From Allium sativum (Eukaryota; Streptophyta; Magnoliopsida; Asparagales; Amaryllidaceae), in contig CM060912.1 of NCBI GenBank assembly GCA_030737875.1, positions 882,221,199 to 882,285,198 of the forward strand: 64,000 nucleotides of DNA. Direction: 5' to 3'. Below are positions 46,571-58,260 of this stretch, in pieces. Made by a program: the position numbers and the translations under genes. The notes beneath the pieces were generated by a model. It worked only from the letters and a program-made list of their open reading frames with translations. It was not told where the DNA came from and ran no database searches. Numbering within the stretch: the stretch's first letter is position 1; every line of letters begins with the position of its first letter.

Positions 46571-47215
46571 CACTATACACTTATTATAGTATCAAATGAT
46601 TTGTTTTAAACGTACCAAGCATGTTTGGCTATTATAAGGGAAAACCCTATCCTCCGGCTTGCGTTGCATTGTGTGATGGGACCTGGGTCTTATAATAGCT
46701 TCATTTTTCGAAAAAGCATTGCGCTGTTAATTTATATGCATTGGTATTCTTGGGAGGAAACCCGTTCCGTGTTATACAGCGTGGTCCCTTGAATTACTCT
46801 CTTTTAAAGTAAAGTTTTAAATAACTGTTTTAGTTCTCACACCAGTCACATGACTGACCTGGAGTTTATTGTTTTAACCTAAACTCTAGGTGCCCTTATT
46901 TTCGACACGGGCAGCTAGTAGTTTTGGTTTTGCAGATTTATATTCACAGGATCCTGGTTTACAGCTGGAATGATATCCGGAAAGCTCTATATCCGTATAT
47001 CACCTTCAGTTGTGCTTTGTATTATTTTCCGCTGCTATGTAATTTATTATAATCTCTGATATTTATCGAATGTAATTTATTCATACTCTGTATATTCTTT
47101 TATTCTGATGGAATTGTTGTAATAAGCAATGAAATGTTCTTCCGTCTGCGTTCATTTGTGTGTTGTTCTCAAAGTATCCGCTCTTTCCTTCACGGGGAAG
47201 TAACGGGTCACTACA

Positions 47216-47220
47216 GTTGG
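47216..47220. repeat. Target-site duplication GTTGG, right copy of element 1
   Basis: Matches 26,482-26,486 exactly. Confidence 0.93.
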
Positions 47221-47396
47221 ATACCATCAGGGATTTCTTAAGGATAGAGACATCGCTTATTAAGATAACTTGAAAGAGTGCATAGTTTATTAGGTTTGAT
47301 AAGTAGGAGGAAGCGTTACAGAATTTAAAACACTTATTGACCAATGCTCATATTTTAGTAATGCTAGACGGACTTACCAAGCAAGGAAGGACCTCT
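47221..47396 (+). pseudogene. Ty3/gypsy relic, part 2: RT-RNase H connection
   Basis: Continues RSFLGFVG of 26,486 with YHQGFLKDRDIAY, then FQNLKHLLTNAHILVMLDG-like residues (about 47,315-47,375). These match the RT thumb/connection region of gypsy pol, with stops. It ends near 47,396 where organelle-like DNA begins; the RNase H start follows at about 48,418. Confidence 0.75.
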
Positions 47397-47594
47397 AATC
47401 GAATTTATTTATTTATATAGCGTATAAATATTTGATAGCGTATAAATAGGCTTGAAAGCCCCTGTATAGCTTCTTCTATTTCTCAATAAAAACAAATATG
47501 ACCAACAGTAGTTCGAATGTATATACAACGAATTTCCGTTATCGAGATGTATGGATCCATGGATCTATGTGTCTATATAGATCATGTTCATGGA

Positions 47595-47813
47595 TTAACA
47601 AAAATGTGCAAAAGCTCTATTTGTCTCTGCCATTCTATGAGTCTCTTCCTTTTTGTGTATGGCATCGCCACTCCCTTTGGCAACATCTAATAATTCGGAA
47701 CTTAATTTGAAAGCCATATTTCGACCCGAGCGTTTTCGGGATGCCCCTAATAACCAACGAATGGCGAGTGCTTTTCCTTGTGTAGATCATATTTCAATAG
47801 GAACTTGATGAGT
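47595..47813 (-). pseudogene. rps7: Plastid rps7 3' fragment (nuclear copy)
   Basis: The minus strand encodes the last 72 residues of ribosomal protein S7 plus the stop: THQVPIEI, stop, then [19 protein letters not shown] and on to [17 protein letters not shown] at 47,787-47,789 replaces the Gly codon normally there, and other substitutions (Arg to Ser, Arg to His near KKEE, Arg to Cys at the end) mark it as a decaying nuclear copy. The 5' half of the gene is absent because the fragment joins unrelated DNA at 47,813. S7 is a 30S head protein of the plastid ribosome; this copy has no role. Confidence 0.88.
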
Positions 47814-47818
47814 TATTA

Positions 47819-47889
47819 GTTACTCAGCATCAAGCAATATCAACCCTTTTTTACGAAAGAGATTTCAATAGTTACTCAGCATCAAGCAA
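47819..47889 (+). repeat. 19-base direct repeat inside the organelle-like insert
   Basis: GTTACTCAGCATCAAGCAA occurs at 47,819-47,837 and 47,871-47,889, just after the rps7 breakpoint. It could be a small tandem duplication or a junction product. Confidence 0.8.
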
Positions 47890-48417
47890 CTATTGGTACA
47901 TTGTTGAATCAAAATAAGGGTTTGATAATTTTTTCATCGCTCAATTGTTCTTGAGTTGGCCCATGTCCATTCAATGGTTCAAAATATAACATCACAACAA
48001 AAGAATTTAATCCCAGAGTAGAACCTAAACATAAAAGAATTCAAAGGGCCCATTCGGGAATAAGAAAATGACGTCGTGATTTAAATCTCGACGAAATAAT
48101 ACATCAATGAGAGGTTAATTAAATAAGTTCAGTAAATTATTATTTTGGTTTAGGGAAAGGGTGAAAACTCCTTCACTTGTAGTGTGGGGAAGGAGTGGAC
48201 TCTAGTGTTCCGGACACTACAAATATGAAATTGAGCAATCGATTGCTCAATCGAATTGTATCAATTCTTTATTAATATTAATCATTTTGCAAAGCCTTGC
48301 CTTAAAAAAAGTATTCAAGATTGTACTGGAATAGAGTGATAAATCATTATCATAATTGTATTTTGCAACTCAAATCTACGCATAGTAGAAGATTCTCTCC
48401 AACCTGAATTCAAGATT

Positions 48418-49640
48418 TAGTAGTTTATATTGATGCCTGCAGAACAAGGTTAGGGGATGTCCTAATGTAGGAAGGAAGAGTTGTTGCATATTCTTTTAGA
48501 CAGCTAACATCGCATGAGTTAAAATATCTAACTCATAATTTAGAGTTAGCTATCGCCATTTTTCTTTGAAGATTTGGGGAAACTACCTCCATAGAAGTTG
48601 ACATATTCAGGAATCATAAGTCTTTGAGATAGTACTTGTTCTCTAAAAGGAATTGAAATAACAAGACAACAGAGATGCTTGGATTTCTTAGCAGTACTTT
48701 GACATTGAGTACACATATGGGAAAGGGAACAGGGTTATCGACACCCTTAGCAGAAAATATTAACGGATGGTGTTAGCTATGATTGTCAAATGAAAGGATT
48801 TGAAAACTCTAACTGTTTGTAAAGTAAGGACCAAGTCGACGGCTAGTTCAAGTTGAAGCGCACCTATGGTGCCATGTATAGAAGTTTAACTAATTTTGAT
48901 AGAGAAATTCATTTCTAAGAAAGAGGAGGATTCTATATTGGCTGAAAGGATCAAAGGTCTTCGATCGAGAGTAAAAGCGGATGACTTAAAGAGTTTTGAT
49001 CTTAACCGAAACATATGGTCAAAAAAGAAAGGAAGATCGTACGTCTTGAATGTTATTGACCTTAGAAAGGACGTTCGAAGAGAGTTTCATCGCTCTAAGT
49101 TCACAATACACTCTAGGGGAACCAAAATATACCAAGATATGAAGAGAAGCTTCTTTTGGGAAGGCATGAAAAGAGATGATGGCTTATGGGTGAAGCAATG
49201 CATGAACTATTAATAGGTAAAGCCGAATATCATAAGCCTACTGGTTTTCTTCAAATATTAGACATTCTAATTTGTAATTAGGATTCAATATCCATGGAAT
49301 TCATTAGTAGTTGCTAAGATTGAGGAAGGGAAGCGAAAGCATATAGGTTACTATGGATCGACTAACAATGAGTGCCCATTTAATTCCCGCCAGGACAATT
49401 AGAACGACACTTATATTAGCTGAGTTATTCTTGAAGAATATAGTTAGACTTCATGAAATTTCTAGTAGTATAGTTAGTGATAGAAACCTATTGATTACTA
49501 GAAAATTCTTAAAAAGTCTACATAACGCATTGGAAACTAAGCTCAAGATGAGTACTACTTATCACCCATAGGAAGAAGGGCAAATCGAAAGAGTGAATAA
49601 GGCACTCGAGACTTAGTTGAAATATTACAACAGAAATTGT
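48418..49640 (+). pseudogene. Ty3/gypsy relic, part 3: RNase H and integrase
   Basis: RNase H: VVYIDACRTRLGDVLM at 48,422-48,470, then RQLTSHELKYLTHNLELAIA and NHKSL. An ADALSR-like trace lies near 48,740. Integrase zinc site: FHRSKFTIH and KIYQDMKRSFFWEGMKR at 49,085-49,170. Core: MDRLTMSAHLIPA (49,353), SSIVSDRN (near 49,470), and TTYHP followed by GQIERVN (49,553-49,600), with a stop in between. The match fades at about 49,640. Frameshifts and stops are frequent. Confidence 0.82.
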
Positions 49641-52150
49641 CTTTTACAGTGGCATACAGCCGCTATTAATCAGTTCTATAGTGGTTCGATAAATGTTGTA
49701 TATTGACATGTTATAAAAAACTGTTGAATATTTATAACACAAAAAACCATTATAAAATGTATAGTTTTATAGAACAAATTTATCGTTATGTTATTTAAAG
49801 ACAATAGCTCATAATCACTGCTATTAAACATCTAAATCTCAATGAAAGTGGGAATCTTAATAACACAGCATAGCCGCTATAACATATTTATTCGATAACG
49901 ACTATATGACGCTATTAAATCAACATGTTATAGTATTGCTAAATCCTTTTACAACTCATATATGCCGCTATAAAATTCGTAGATACAATAGTTATAACGC
50001 TTTTCAAGAGTTGCGCCTATATATTACATTCTAATAATAACAATCAAAATGAATCTTCATAACCATTTAAAGAGCAATGTATGAACGAAAAAAATATAAT
50101 AATCAGCAAAAATAATGTATATTCATGATAACAATATAAAGTATCAACTAACAAAAAATAATTTCAATCCATGAGTTACCAAATTGAATGCATATGTTTT
50201 CAATTCCATATTGATGTCAATTTGAATACACAACAGACAAAACATGGTTCAAATTTAAAGTCTACATGTACCAAATGCATCACCAAGAAATTCAACTGCT
50301 CAAAGCCTTTCTTTTTCCATCAAGTAGTCCATGGATACTATGCAATTACCTGGTTCCAAAATGATATAATCTACTTGCATACAAATGACCTTGCTTCCAA
50401 ATAAGCCTATCTGCGGAAATAAAAAAATACATAAGATGAAACGAAAAGACATTGGAAGTTTTCTTTTTACTAAAATGGAGAAACGAACGTAGCGACGAAG
50501 GGTATAAATTTTGTAACTTTATGCTATTTTCCATCATAAAACTCTATATTCATCACACATTATACTCCACTTTCATCATCACATAGTAACTATTCCATCA
50601 CTGTCAATTAAGCGAACATGAAAAGATATAAATGACCACTCCACGAATGTTTGGATGCGGCGATAGCTGCAAGTGGGATGTTGCATCATATAGACAAACA
50701 ATTTAGTTTAAGGGAAAAAGGATCCAAACAACAACAAGACTCCAAGAGAAAAATGTGTTTTTATAGATGCAGGAACAACTACTGCAGCAATTATTTTGTG
50801 CTTTAGTTCATCAAAAACAATGGCTAGAATTAATATGTGCACAAAATTGTTGGCAAGCAATATTTTTGGAACATATTTGTATCCACGGTATCGATGTGAA
50901 CATGCTTGTAGTTGTGTTAATGAAAAAACATGCATAGTTAGTTTATCGATAGTAGGAAAATATTTAGCATATTTGTCCTATTTTTGGCGTTGGTATGATG
51001 TAGACCTCAATAAAGCATGATACACGGATGCGTTCATTATTATTTTTCCAATCTGGATGATTTTTGAATTTTTTAAATTTGATTTAGATAAAAGTTTTTT
51101 TATAATGTGAATATAAAGAGAAAGAGAAGATTAAGCTAATTGGATGGATAAGTGGATAAAAATAAGTGAAATATTGTCTGGCATCCCATTTTTCAAAAGA
51201 AATTATGCTCACATCCCTCAAACTTCAATATCCAAATTACATCTCAGCTTTTAAACAAAGTACAAATCCATTCTTAAAACTTAAATCATTTCGTTAATGG
51301 AGATTAACATGTTGAATTTTAGCAATTTCAATTTCCTTAGCTAAACAATATGTATATAAATAGTGAAAATTAAATTCGCATTCGAACCCCTATTATCACA
51401 AAGATTGCGAATTGCAGATTGTAGAAGAGGAATTATTATGCATTGGAATCACCACAGCAAATGTCTATTGTGAAGAATATGTAAGATTATAACATGGAGA
51501 GACTAAAAAAGATGAACTAAAACTAATAATATATTGCATGGAGGTAGGATTTTTTTTTGCTAAAAATAGGTAAATAAATCAATAAGTTATAGGATAGAAA
51601 ATGTTGAAACTAGATCCAACATTATTGCTCTTATTACATGGTTACAAATAGCTGTATGGCTATTCCTTCGATTTATCGAGTGTGATAAAACTATTATCCT
51701 TTTTTGGATGACTCTTTTTATGACTTAAGTTGTTTTCTGAGGTATATTATAATAAATTTTTACGTTGAAGCATAAAACTAATTATTAGATCAAAAATTTA
51801 TAGTTTGTGCATGACAACGATGCAGAGTATTACACTGAAATTTTAATGGGATTTCACTGAGAAAATGGGATCAACAAAAAATGAAATGTATTTTTTTCTC
51901 ATTTTGAAACATATTAAAATTTGTCTCTCACTTCTTCTACTAATTGTTTAGTCGACTATAATATTCCAACTTCTTTGGGTCTACTCTACCTCGACGGAAA
52001 TGTAAATTTCAATGAGAGCGTATTGTAAATAACAAACTCCAGTTCACTCAAGCTAAATCCACTACTGTAATTGTCGTGTGTTATTAGCATTGCTTTTGCT
52101 GATGTGTCACTGTTGATGTGTGAGCAGTATATAATTGTGTATTTTGCGTC
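49641..52150. other. Unassigned AT-rich DNA, possible DNA-transposon subterminal repeats
   Basis: From about 49,655 to 50,030 the motifs CAGCCGCTATTAA, AGCCGCTATAACA and GCCGCTATAAAA recur among TTATAAC motifs, as in subterminal regions of CACTA-type or related DNA transposons, but no terminal inverted repeat pair was found. The remainder (50,040-52,150) shows no gene or clear repeat. Its right part may be the Copia LTR. Confidence 0.3.
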
Positions 52151-52238
52151 TTGGTTTGTAAGCTGACCATTCTTCGTTAATAAATCAAATACTTTTTCTT
52201 CCCCAATTTTTTCTAATGGTGGAAACCTAAAATTAACA
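52150..52238 (+). repeat. 3' end of a Copia-type LTR
   Basis: A short stretch with an AATAAATC polyadenylation-like motif near 52,180 ends AAATTAACA directly before a PBS. The left border of the LTR was not located. Confidence 0.45.
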
Positions 52239-52411
52239 TGGTACCAGAGCATCCACCGACTCCTCCTCCTCCACCACCGAATCAAACTTCACCATTTTCC
52301 GCAACCTCAGATCTATCTTCGCTCACATGTAACGATGAGCTTTTCCTACATCATTCTGACCATCCCAATTATGTCCTCTCCACCGTTCCGCTATCAGATC
52401 GGAAATATAGC
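52238..52411 (+). pseudogene. Copia gag N-terminus, cut by element 2
   Basis: ATG at the LTR/PBS border reads MVPEHPPTPPPPPPNQTS, then DELFLHHSDHPNYVLSTVPL, which matches the start of plant Copia gag proteins (FLHPSDNPG-like motif followed by VSxPLxGxNY). After LSDRKYS the frame is interrupted by the LTR of element 2 at 52,412. The remainder would lie beyond that element, outside this window. About 58 codons remain. Confidence 0.8.
52239..52250 (+). other. Primer-binding site of the Copia relic
   Basis: TGGTACCAGAGC, one base different from the standard tRNA-Met PBS TGGTATCAGAGC. Confidence 0.7.
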
Positions 52412-55407
52412 TGTGACGGCCTGGAATTTCGCTCGATCCGAATCAGTCGTTAAACCGATCTAGACCGTTCGAAACCCCTGATCGTTGAGAACAGGACAAA
52501 TCAGAATCCACACAGAAGAACATTTCATTGCTATTACAACAATTCCATCAGATACAAGAATATACAGAGTATAATTGAATAAATTACATTCGATAAATAT
52601 CAGAGATTACAATAAATTACATAGCAGCGGAAAATAATACAAAGCACAACTGAAGGTGATATACGGATACAGAGCTTTCCGGATATCATTCCAGCTGTAA
52701 ACCAGGATCCTGTGAATATAAATCTGCAAAACCAAAACTACTAGCTGCCCGTGGGGAAAATAGGGGCACCCAGAGTTTAGGTTAAAACAATAAACTCCAG
52801 GTCAGTCATGTGACTGGTGTGAGAACTAAAACATTTATTAATCTTTATTTTCAAAGTTAGGTAAATCAAGGGACAATGCCGTATAACACGGAACGGGTTT
52901 CCTCCCAAGAATACCAGTGCATAAAACAACAGCGCAATGCTAAATAAAGAAAGATGAAGCTGTTATAAGACCCAGGTCCTATCACACAATGTACCGCAAG
53001 CCGGGGGATAGGGTTTTCCCTTATAACAGCCAAAGCATGCTTGATACGTTTAAAACAAATCATTTGATACTATAATAAGTGTATAGTGTCAAAACAATTT
53101 CAATCATAAATATAAATCATAGGCGGCATAGCTACCATCTACTATGTCGCCATACTAGTTCTACAATTAAAACCGAATTACATGTATCGGAAATTGGATT
53201 CCGTCATGAGTCGAGGCAAGGGGCAAGCTCCTCTCCGCGTTCGAGACACTCTAGCAAATGTCTCAGGACTACACACTCTGGGCAACCCCGGATCCTCCAA
53301 GGCCGGTCCTCACTTACGTTAGAGGATTAATTATGCCTGAACAAACGTTTCCCGGTCTTTACAGACCTATAATCGAGGCGCCTCGCATTCCAACAACCAC
53401 ATAGGTGAAAAGTATATAAATGTCAGGGCTGGTAAGTCACTGACACCACCATAGCTAGAAAGAAACGTCATGCACTCCTTGGGTCCTTATCCCGTTTTTG
53501 ACTCATACCGAGGTGTGAGGCTCGCGAATCCACGCTATACACAAAGCTACGCCACAAAGGCCGTGCTTTGATCATCAACCACAAGACTTTGCTTTTCAAC
53601 AGAAGCCTTGATCATTGCATCTCAGCATGCCACACAGACAATTCATGCCATGCGATTGATATCTATCAATATATAACCTCTAAGCTCATACGTCTCAGAG
53701 AAGGGCGTTAAGCAAGAGAATAAATTCTCCGCCGCCAAACAGATATATATTTAACAGAAATCAATCAACACAGAATAAAATCCAATGTCAGACACACAAT
53801 CCATTTACAAGTCCGTTCTGGGTCTGAACGAAACCGGAGGCACTTTCCTCGCATATCCATCCATCTCCAAGTACGTCTGGACGACCATCAACTATTTCCA
53901 TCCTCTTGGGTGTACAGCCCAATCAGGATCGTCGGTAATTATCCAAACGATGTGAAGACTTCCGGTCTTCAACTACCGTCTTCATCTTCGACATATCGTC
54001 GAATCGGTTATTCAGAATGGGTGTAAACCCGGACTTTCCGAACAACCCGCGTATATTAAAAACAAATGTTACACAAACACAACATACGCCTCATTCCAAT
54101 TCATTAGTCACTAACCGCAAATTAGCAAGAGAACAATTTCCCAAACATTAACCCCGAAGGCCGAAACCAACATCAGATCAATACCCAAGAAACCATTCTT
54201 CTTAGCCAACCTACACCTAGTTTCTAAATTCCACATTCTTAGGGAAAAGTTCCCATTAATTTTATCCAAGATAAATTCCTTAAAATTTATCCTGTAATCT
54301 TCTTATGGATGTCATTTAAAACCAAATTATGGTTTTTCCAACTAGTCGAGATTAGCGAACCACAACGAAGTAATTATTTATTTTATTTCCCAATCCCAAC
54401 CTATTCATCCCATGAAGCAAAACTGGTAATACTCCATATCTAACACCGTGGTGTTATCGGTAAAATTAATTACCATTTCACGTTCAAATCTAATTAAAGA
54501 TTTAACTATCGCTTTGGAGAAAAACTGGTAATACTCCATTCCCGCTCATTTCTAAATTTGATAATTTAGATTATAGATTCTCATTTCAATCTAATTGCAG
54601 ATTCGTTAGAACTCCATTTACTGGGTTAAAGAACTAGGTGTTATTTAAAACACAGTTCACGACGAACCCAAATTACATTTTATTTATTATCGGGTTAAAG
54701 AACTAGTGTTATTTAAAACACCGTTCACGATAAACCCATTTTATATCCAATCAAATATATAAGAAATTCCAGTTAACCCCTTTTTAAATCTAATTAATTT
54801 ATTTAAAAATAATTGGATTTTAAATTTAGTTCAATATAGTTCAGTTCGATAAAAATCTATTTTTATCTTTTCAAATATGGAGTTTTTCATCCCAAATTTT
54901 CCCAAATCATTTCTTATGATTTTACACAAATTATTGATATTTTTAATAATTTTATCAAGGCCCGTACAGTCGATTTCCAATAACGGCCATCGAACTGCAC
55001 TTACAACGACCTTTTTCAAATTTGATTTGGATGTAACTCCAAATCCAACCAGTAGATTTCAAATTTCTAATATTCGTTAGAAAGCTCTTTTCGATACGAA
55101 CCCAACGGTTCCGGTTTTAGGAGAATCCGACGGTCGGATCTCCCGTAATGTCCGTTTGAAATAAATGGTCGAAATCTATGAACAACCGCGGCGCGGCGCG
55201 TTCTAATCAGGCCATTATATTATATATATAATATATATTTCGTCGATTCCTTCTTAAAAATGAATTTTATAAATAGTTTTGAATTCGTTTCGAAAACATT
55301 TTCAACTTCCATTTCATTTCAAATCAAAATTGAATTCTTCTTTATAAATTTGTTTTAAAATTCATTTCTATTCAATTCAATTTGAATCACTTTATATTCA
55401 ATTCGTT

Positions 55408-55790
55408 TCGAAATCACTTTATATTCTATTCATTTCGAAATCACTTTATATTATATTCATTTCGAAATCATTTTATATTCTATTCATTTCGAAATCATTT
55501 TATATTCTATTCATTTCGAAATCATTTTATATTCTATTCATTTCGAAATCACTTTATATTCTATTCATTTCGAAATCACTTTATATTCTATTCATTTCGA
55601 AATCATTTTATATTCTATTCATTTTGAAATCACTTTATATTCTATTCATTTTGAAATCACTTTATATTCAATTCTTTTTGAAATCACTTTATATTCTATT
55701 CATTTTGAAATCACTTTATATTCAATTCATTTCGAAATCACTTTATATTCTATTCATTTTGAAATCACTTTATATTCAATTCATTTCATT
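55408..55790 (-). repeat. 27-bp minisatellite, LTR C, about 14 copies
   Basis: Unit CGAAATCACTTTATATTCTA plus TTCATTT on the plus strand. Same 27-bp period and position as in element 1, with a third consensus. Confidence 0.95.
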
Positions 55791-55999
55791 TCAAAATATT
55801 TGATTTCGAAATCACTTTTCAATATTCATTTTAAAATGAATAAAATCGATATAAATATCGTTCACGTCAAAATGGCGTCAATCTAATCAACACGGCTTCA
55901 TATATTTCTATTTTCAAATATTCTATTTCAAATATCTCGTTTTCAAATATTTCTATTTCAAATATTTCGTTTTCAAATATTTCTATTATTAAAATATTT

Positions 56000-56345
56000 C
56001 GTTCAACACATGACTAATCTCAACGGATGAGTACAGTCAACACATGGACCTTTACTTTATATTGATAAAGATGTAAATTTTATTATAAAAATATTCCGTT
56101 CAACACATGACTAATCTCAACGGATGAGTACAGTCAACACATGAACCTTTATATTATATTGATAAAGATGTAAATTTTATTATAAAAATATTTCGTTCAA
56201 CACATGACTAATCTCAACGGATGAGTACAGTCAACACATGAACCTTTATATTATATTGATAAAGATGTAAATTTTATTATAAAAATATTTCGTTCAACAC
56301 ATGACTAATCTCAACGGATGAGTACAGTCAACACTTGAACATTTA
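56000..56345 (-). repeat. 97-bp tandem repeat, LTR C, about 3.6 copies
   Basis: CGTTCAACACATGACTAATC recurs at 56,000, 56,097, 56,194 and 56,291 (period 97). One more copy than the solo LTR, two more than LTR A. Confidence 0.93.
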
Positions 56346-56890
56346 TTTCATAATATTCTTTAATTTCTAGATTGGAATGAGGCCCAATCAATTACCATAT
56401 AATGTTAATTATATGGATTTTCATACAACACATGTATATAATAGCATTGAAAAATAATCAACCATCAACCAAAGTGCACTACACTGTATAAGCATCAAAT
56501 ATAGATATCTAACGCTTATAACAGCCTGTCAATCAATCGATCGACATATTTAATCAATCAGGATGAGTGAACTTCAAATTTCATCCCAACACCCGTGTGG
56601 GGTTTCAAACAATCAAACACAGATTTATTTGTGCAGTTGGGCGACGTGTAAAATTTATCGTCCCAATCAATGTCAGTCAAATCAGTGTACATAAACAAAC
56701 CGTCCGGTTTGTAAATGAATATCTATTTATTCACATTCACTATATTCATATTCACGTTGAAAATTATATTTTTAACGATAAAACATTTTATTCTAACATA
56801 TGAATTCCTATTCAGTTCATTCTTTAAATAAAATTATATTTTTATTTCTCTAACATATTTTAGAAAATTTCGGCGGCATAACGGCACGAT

Positions 56891-56931
56891 ACTAGAAACG
56901 GGACGAGGCCTAGCCTTATCCCCGGTCTAGT
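56891..56931 (-). other. Conserved strong hairpin, LTR C
   Basis: Counterpart of 28,855-28,895 with one G-U pair and one mismatch in the ten-pair stem; the outer ACTAGA/TCTAGT stem is kept. Confidence 0.6.
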
Positions 56932-57949
56932 GAAGGCCCACGCCATTCACACATCAATCAAATTCACCAAACAACCAAATTCAAATCAAATCATCTAACT
57001 AATCTATGCAACCAAACAAACAAGTCCATGGTCTGTGGATGATTGTGTCGGGTGCTACTAAGCACCGTCTGCATCCTAGTATATATATATAACTAGAAAA
57101 GAAGTTAAAGAGTGAGAAGTTCTCACATGATAGCTATCCAATCATCTTGACTCTTCTTTGATAGAAATCTTCATCGCTATTGCATCTTTGTCATCTTCGT
57201 TTGCTCGTAGCCACTACATATATAAAAATCACTCATTTTTATATTTTGATGTCTTTAAAATAAAAATCACATTTTTATTTGTTCACTTTCAGTTTGAAAA
57301 TCATATTTTTATAATCGCTTCATACATTTAAAAATCGAATTTTCACTTCGCTATTCGATATATAAAAATGGAATTTTTACTTCGTTATCCAATATATAAA
57401 AATCTCGCCTTTTAAATATAAAGAATTCTTCTTTTCAAATTCATAGACTTCGCCTTTTTAAATATATAGACTTCGCCCTTTTTAAATATAAAGATGATAT
57501 TTCTAATATTCCTATCATGTAAAAATGATATTTTTAATCCTCTATATAAACAAAAATCATATTTTTACATCTTCTATATAGTAAAGATTATATTTTTAAC
57601 ACTTTAAAAATATAAAAATCATATTTTTAATACTTTTAAAAATCTAAAAATCATATTTTTAACCTTCATATATAAAAGTTATATCTTTAACCTTTTTATA
57701 AATTAAAAATTATATATTTTATTTTACCTTTCTGAAATATAGAAATCACATTCTATTTTCTTCATTGGTTAAAAATTATAAAAATCCTAACTTTATTTCA
57801 AAAACCCCATCTTTCTCATTTACAAAAACTCATTCTTTCATGATAAAATCCTATTTGTAAACCCTTAAAAATCTGAACTTGATTATTTAAAAACAAAATA
57901 AATCAGAATTTTTATATAAAAAAAATATATAATAAAAAGGAGGACTTAC

Positions 57950-58260
57950 AGTCAACGGTGAAAAGGGGGGAAGAACCGTCGGAGGGGTGCTCGATGGGGA
58001 GAAGGCGGTCGCGGCTTCAGGGGGGGGCTCGATCGCTCGGCGGCGCGTTTCTGATTGGGGGGGGGGGCGGCTGTCGATTGAAGAGGAGAGGGGAGCGAGA
58101 AGGATGGAGGGGCGACGGGAGGCCCGCCTGAGGCACGCCGGCGCTCATCGGGGGGGGGGGGGGGGGACGACGAGTCTCCCCCCGTCCGCCTCCTTCTCCT
58201 TTTTTTTTTTTTTCTGCAAATTCGATTATCAACGGGGGGGGGGGGGGGCAGAAGATAAGG
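57950..58260 (-). other. GC-rich leader-exon-like block in LTR C with poly-G runs
   Basis: On the minus strand the block is C-rich and ends GACT followed by GTAAGT. Runs of G at about 58,018, 58,058, 58,151 and 58,235, and a T run near 58,200, make it prone to assembly error and rule out a stable reading frame. Confidence 0.5.

Larger units (their letters stand above)
26487..47215 (+). mobile_element. Element 1: giant-LTR, coding-poor retrotransposon (with nested solo LTR)
   Basis: The 5-bp duplication GTTGG (26,482-26,486 and 47,216-47,220) flanks it. Removing one GTTGG and everything between restores a continuous gypsy RT frame across the junction. Structure: LTR A 26,487-33,097 (6,611 bp), internal domain 33,098-34,135 (1,038 bp) with PBS and PPT, and LTR B 34,136-47,215, itself split by a solo LTR. 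LTR B without the nested insert is about 6.0 kb because of a 780-bp deletion. LTRs A and B differ by about 3% in two samples. The internal domain has no gag or pol, so the element is non-autonomous. Its terminal motifs resemble those of the Tekay element. Confidence 0.9.
41395..47215 (+). repeat. Element 1 right LTR (LTR B), second segment
   Basis: Resumes LTR B after the nested solo LTR and runs to CACTACA. It follows LTR A collinearly at about 97% identity, apart from an expanded 27-bp array and a 780-bp deletion at 46,546/46,571. Leader-exon-like block at about 42,170-42,469 with GTAAGT donor (42,470-42,471), acceptor at 46,935. Confidence 0.9.
47397..48417. other. Organelle-derived insert (NUPT) in the gypsy relic, at least partly plastid
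   Basis: It interrupts the relic between the LPDGG-like motif and the RNase H start. 47,400-47,813 matches the plastid rps7 3' end and its downstream spacer as I remember them (AGAAGCTATACAGGGGC is the reverse complement of part of 47,437-47,470). At about 47,813 the rps7 match stops abruptly. The remaining 0.6 kb has an organelle-like look (near 48,040 AAAGGGCCCATTCGGG) but I could not place it. Exact ends are uncertain by tens of bases. Confidence 0.65.

Noticed and set aside
49655..50030. CACTA-type transposon end suggested by repeated GCCGCTATA motifs
   Set aside because: No CACTA terminal repeat and no 3-bp duplication could be identified, so only the repeated motif is reported.
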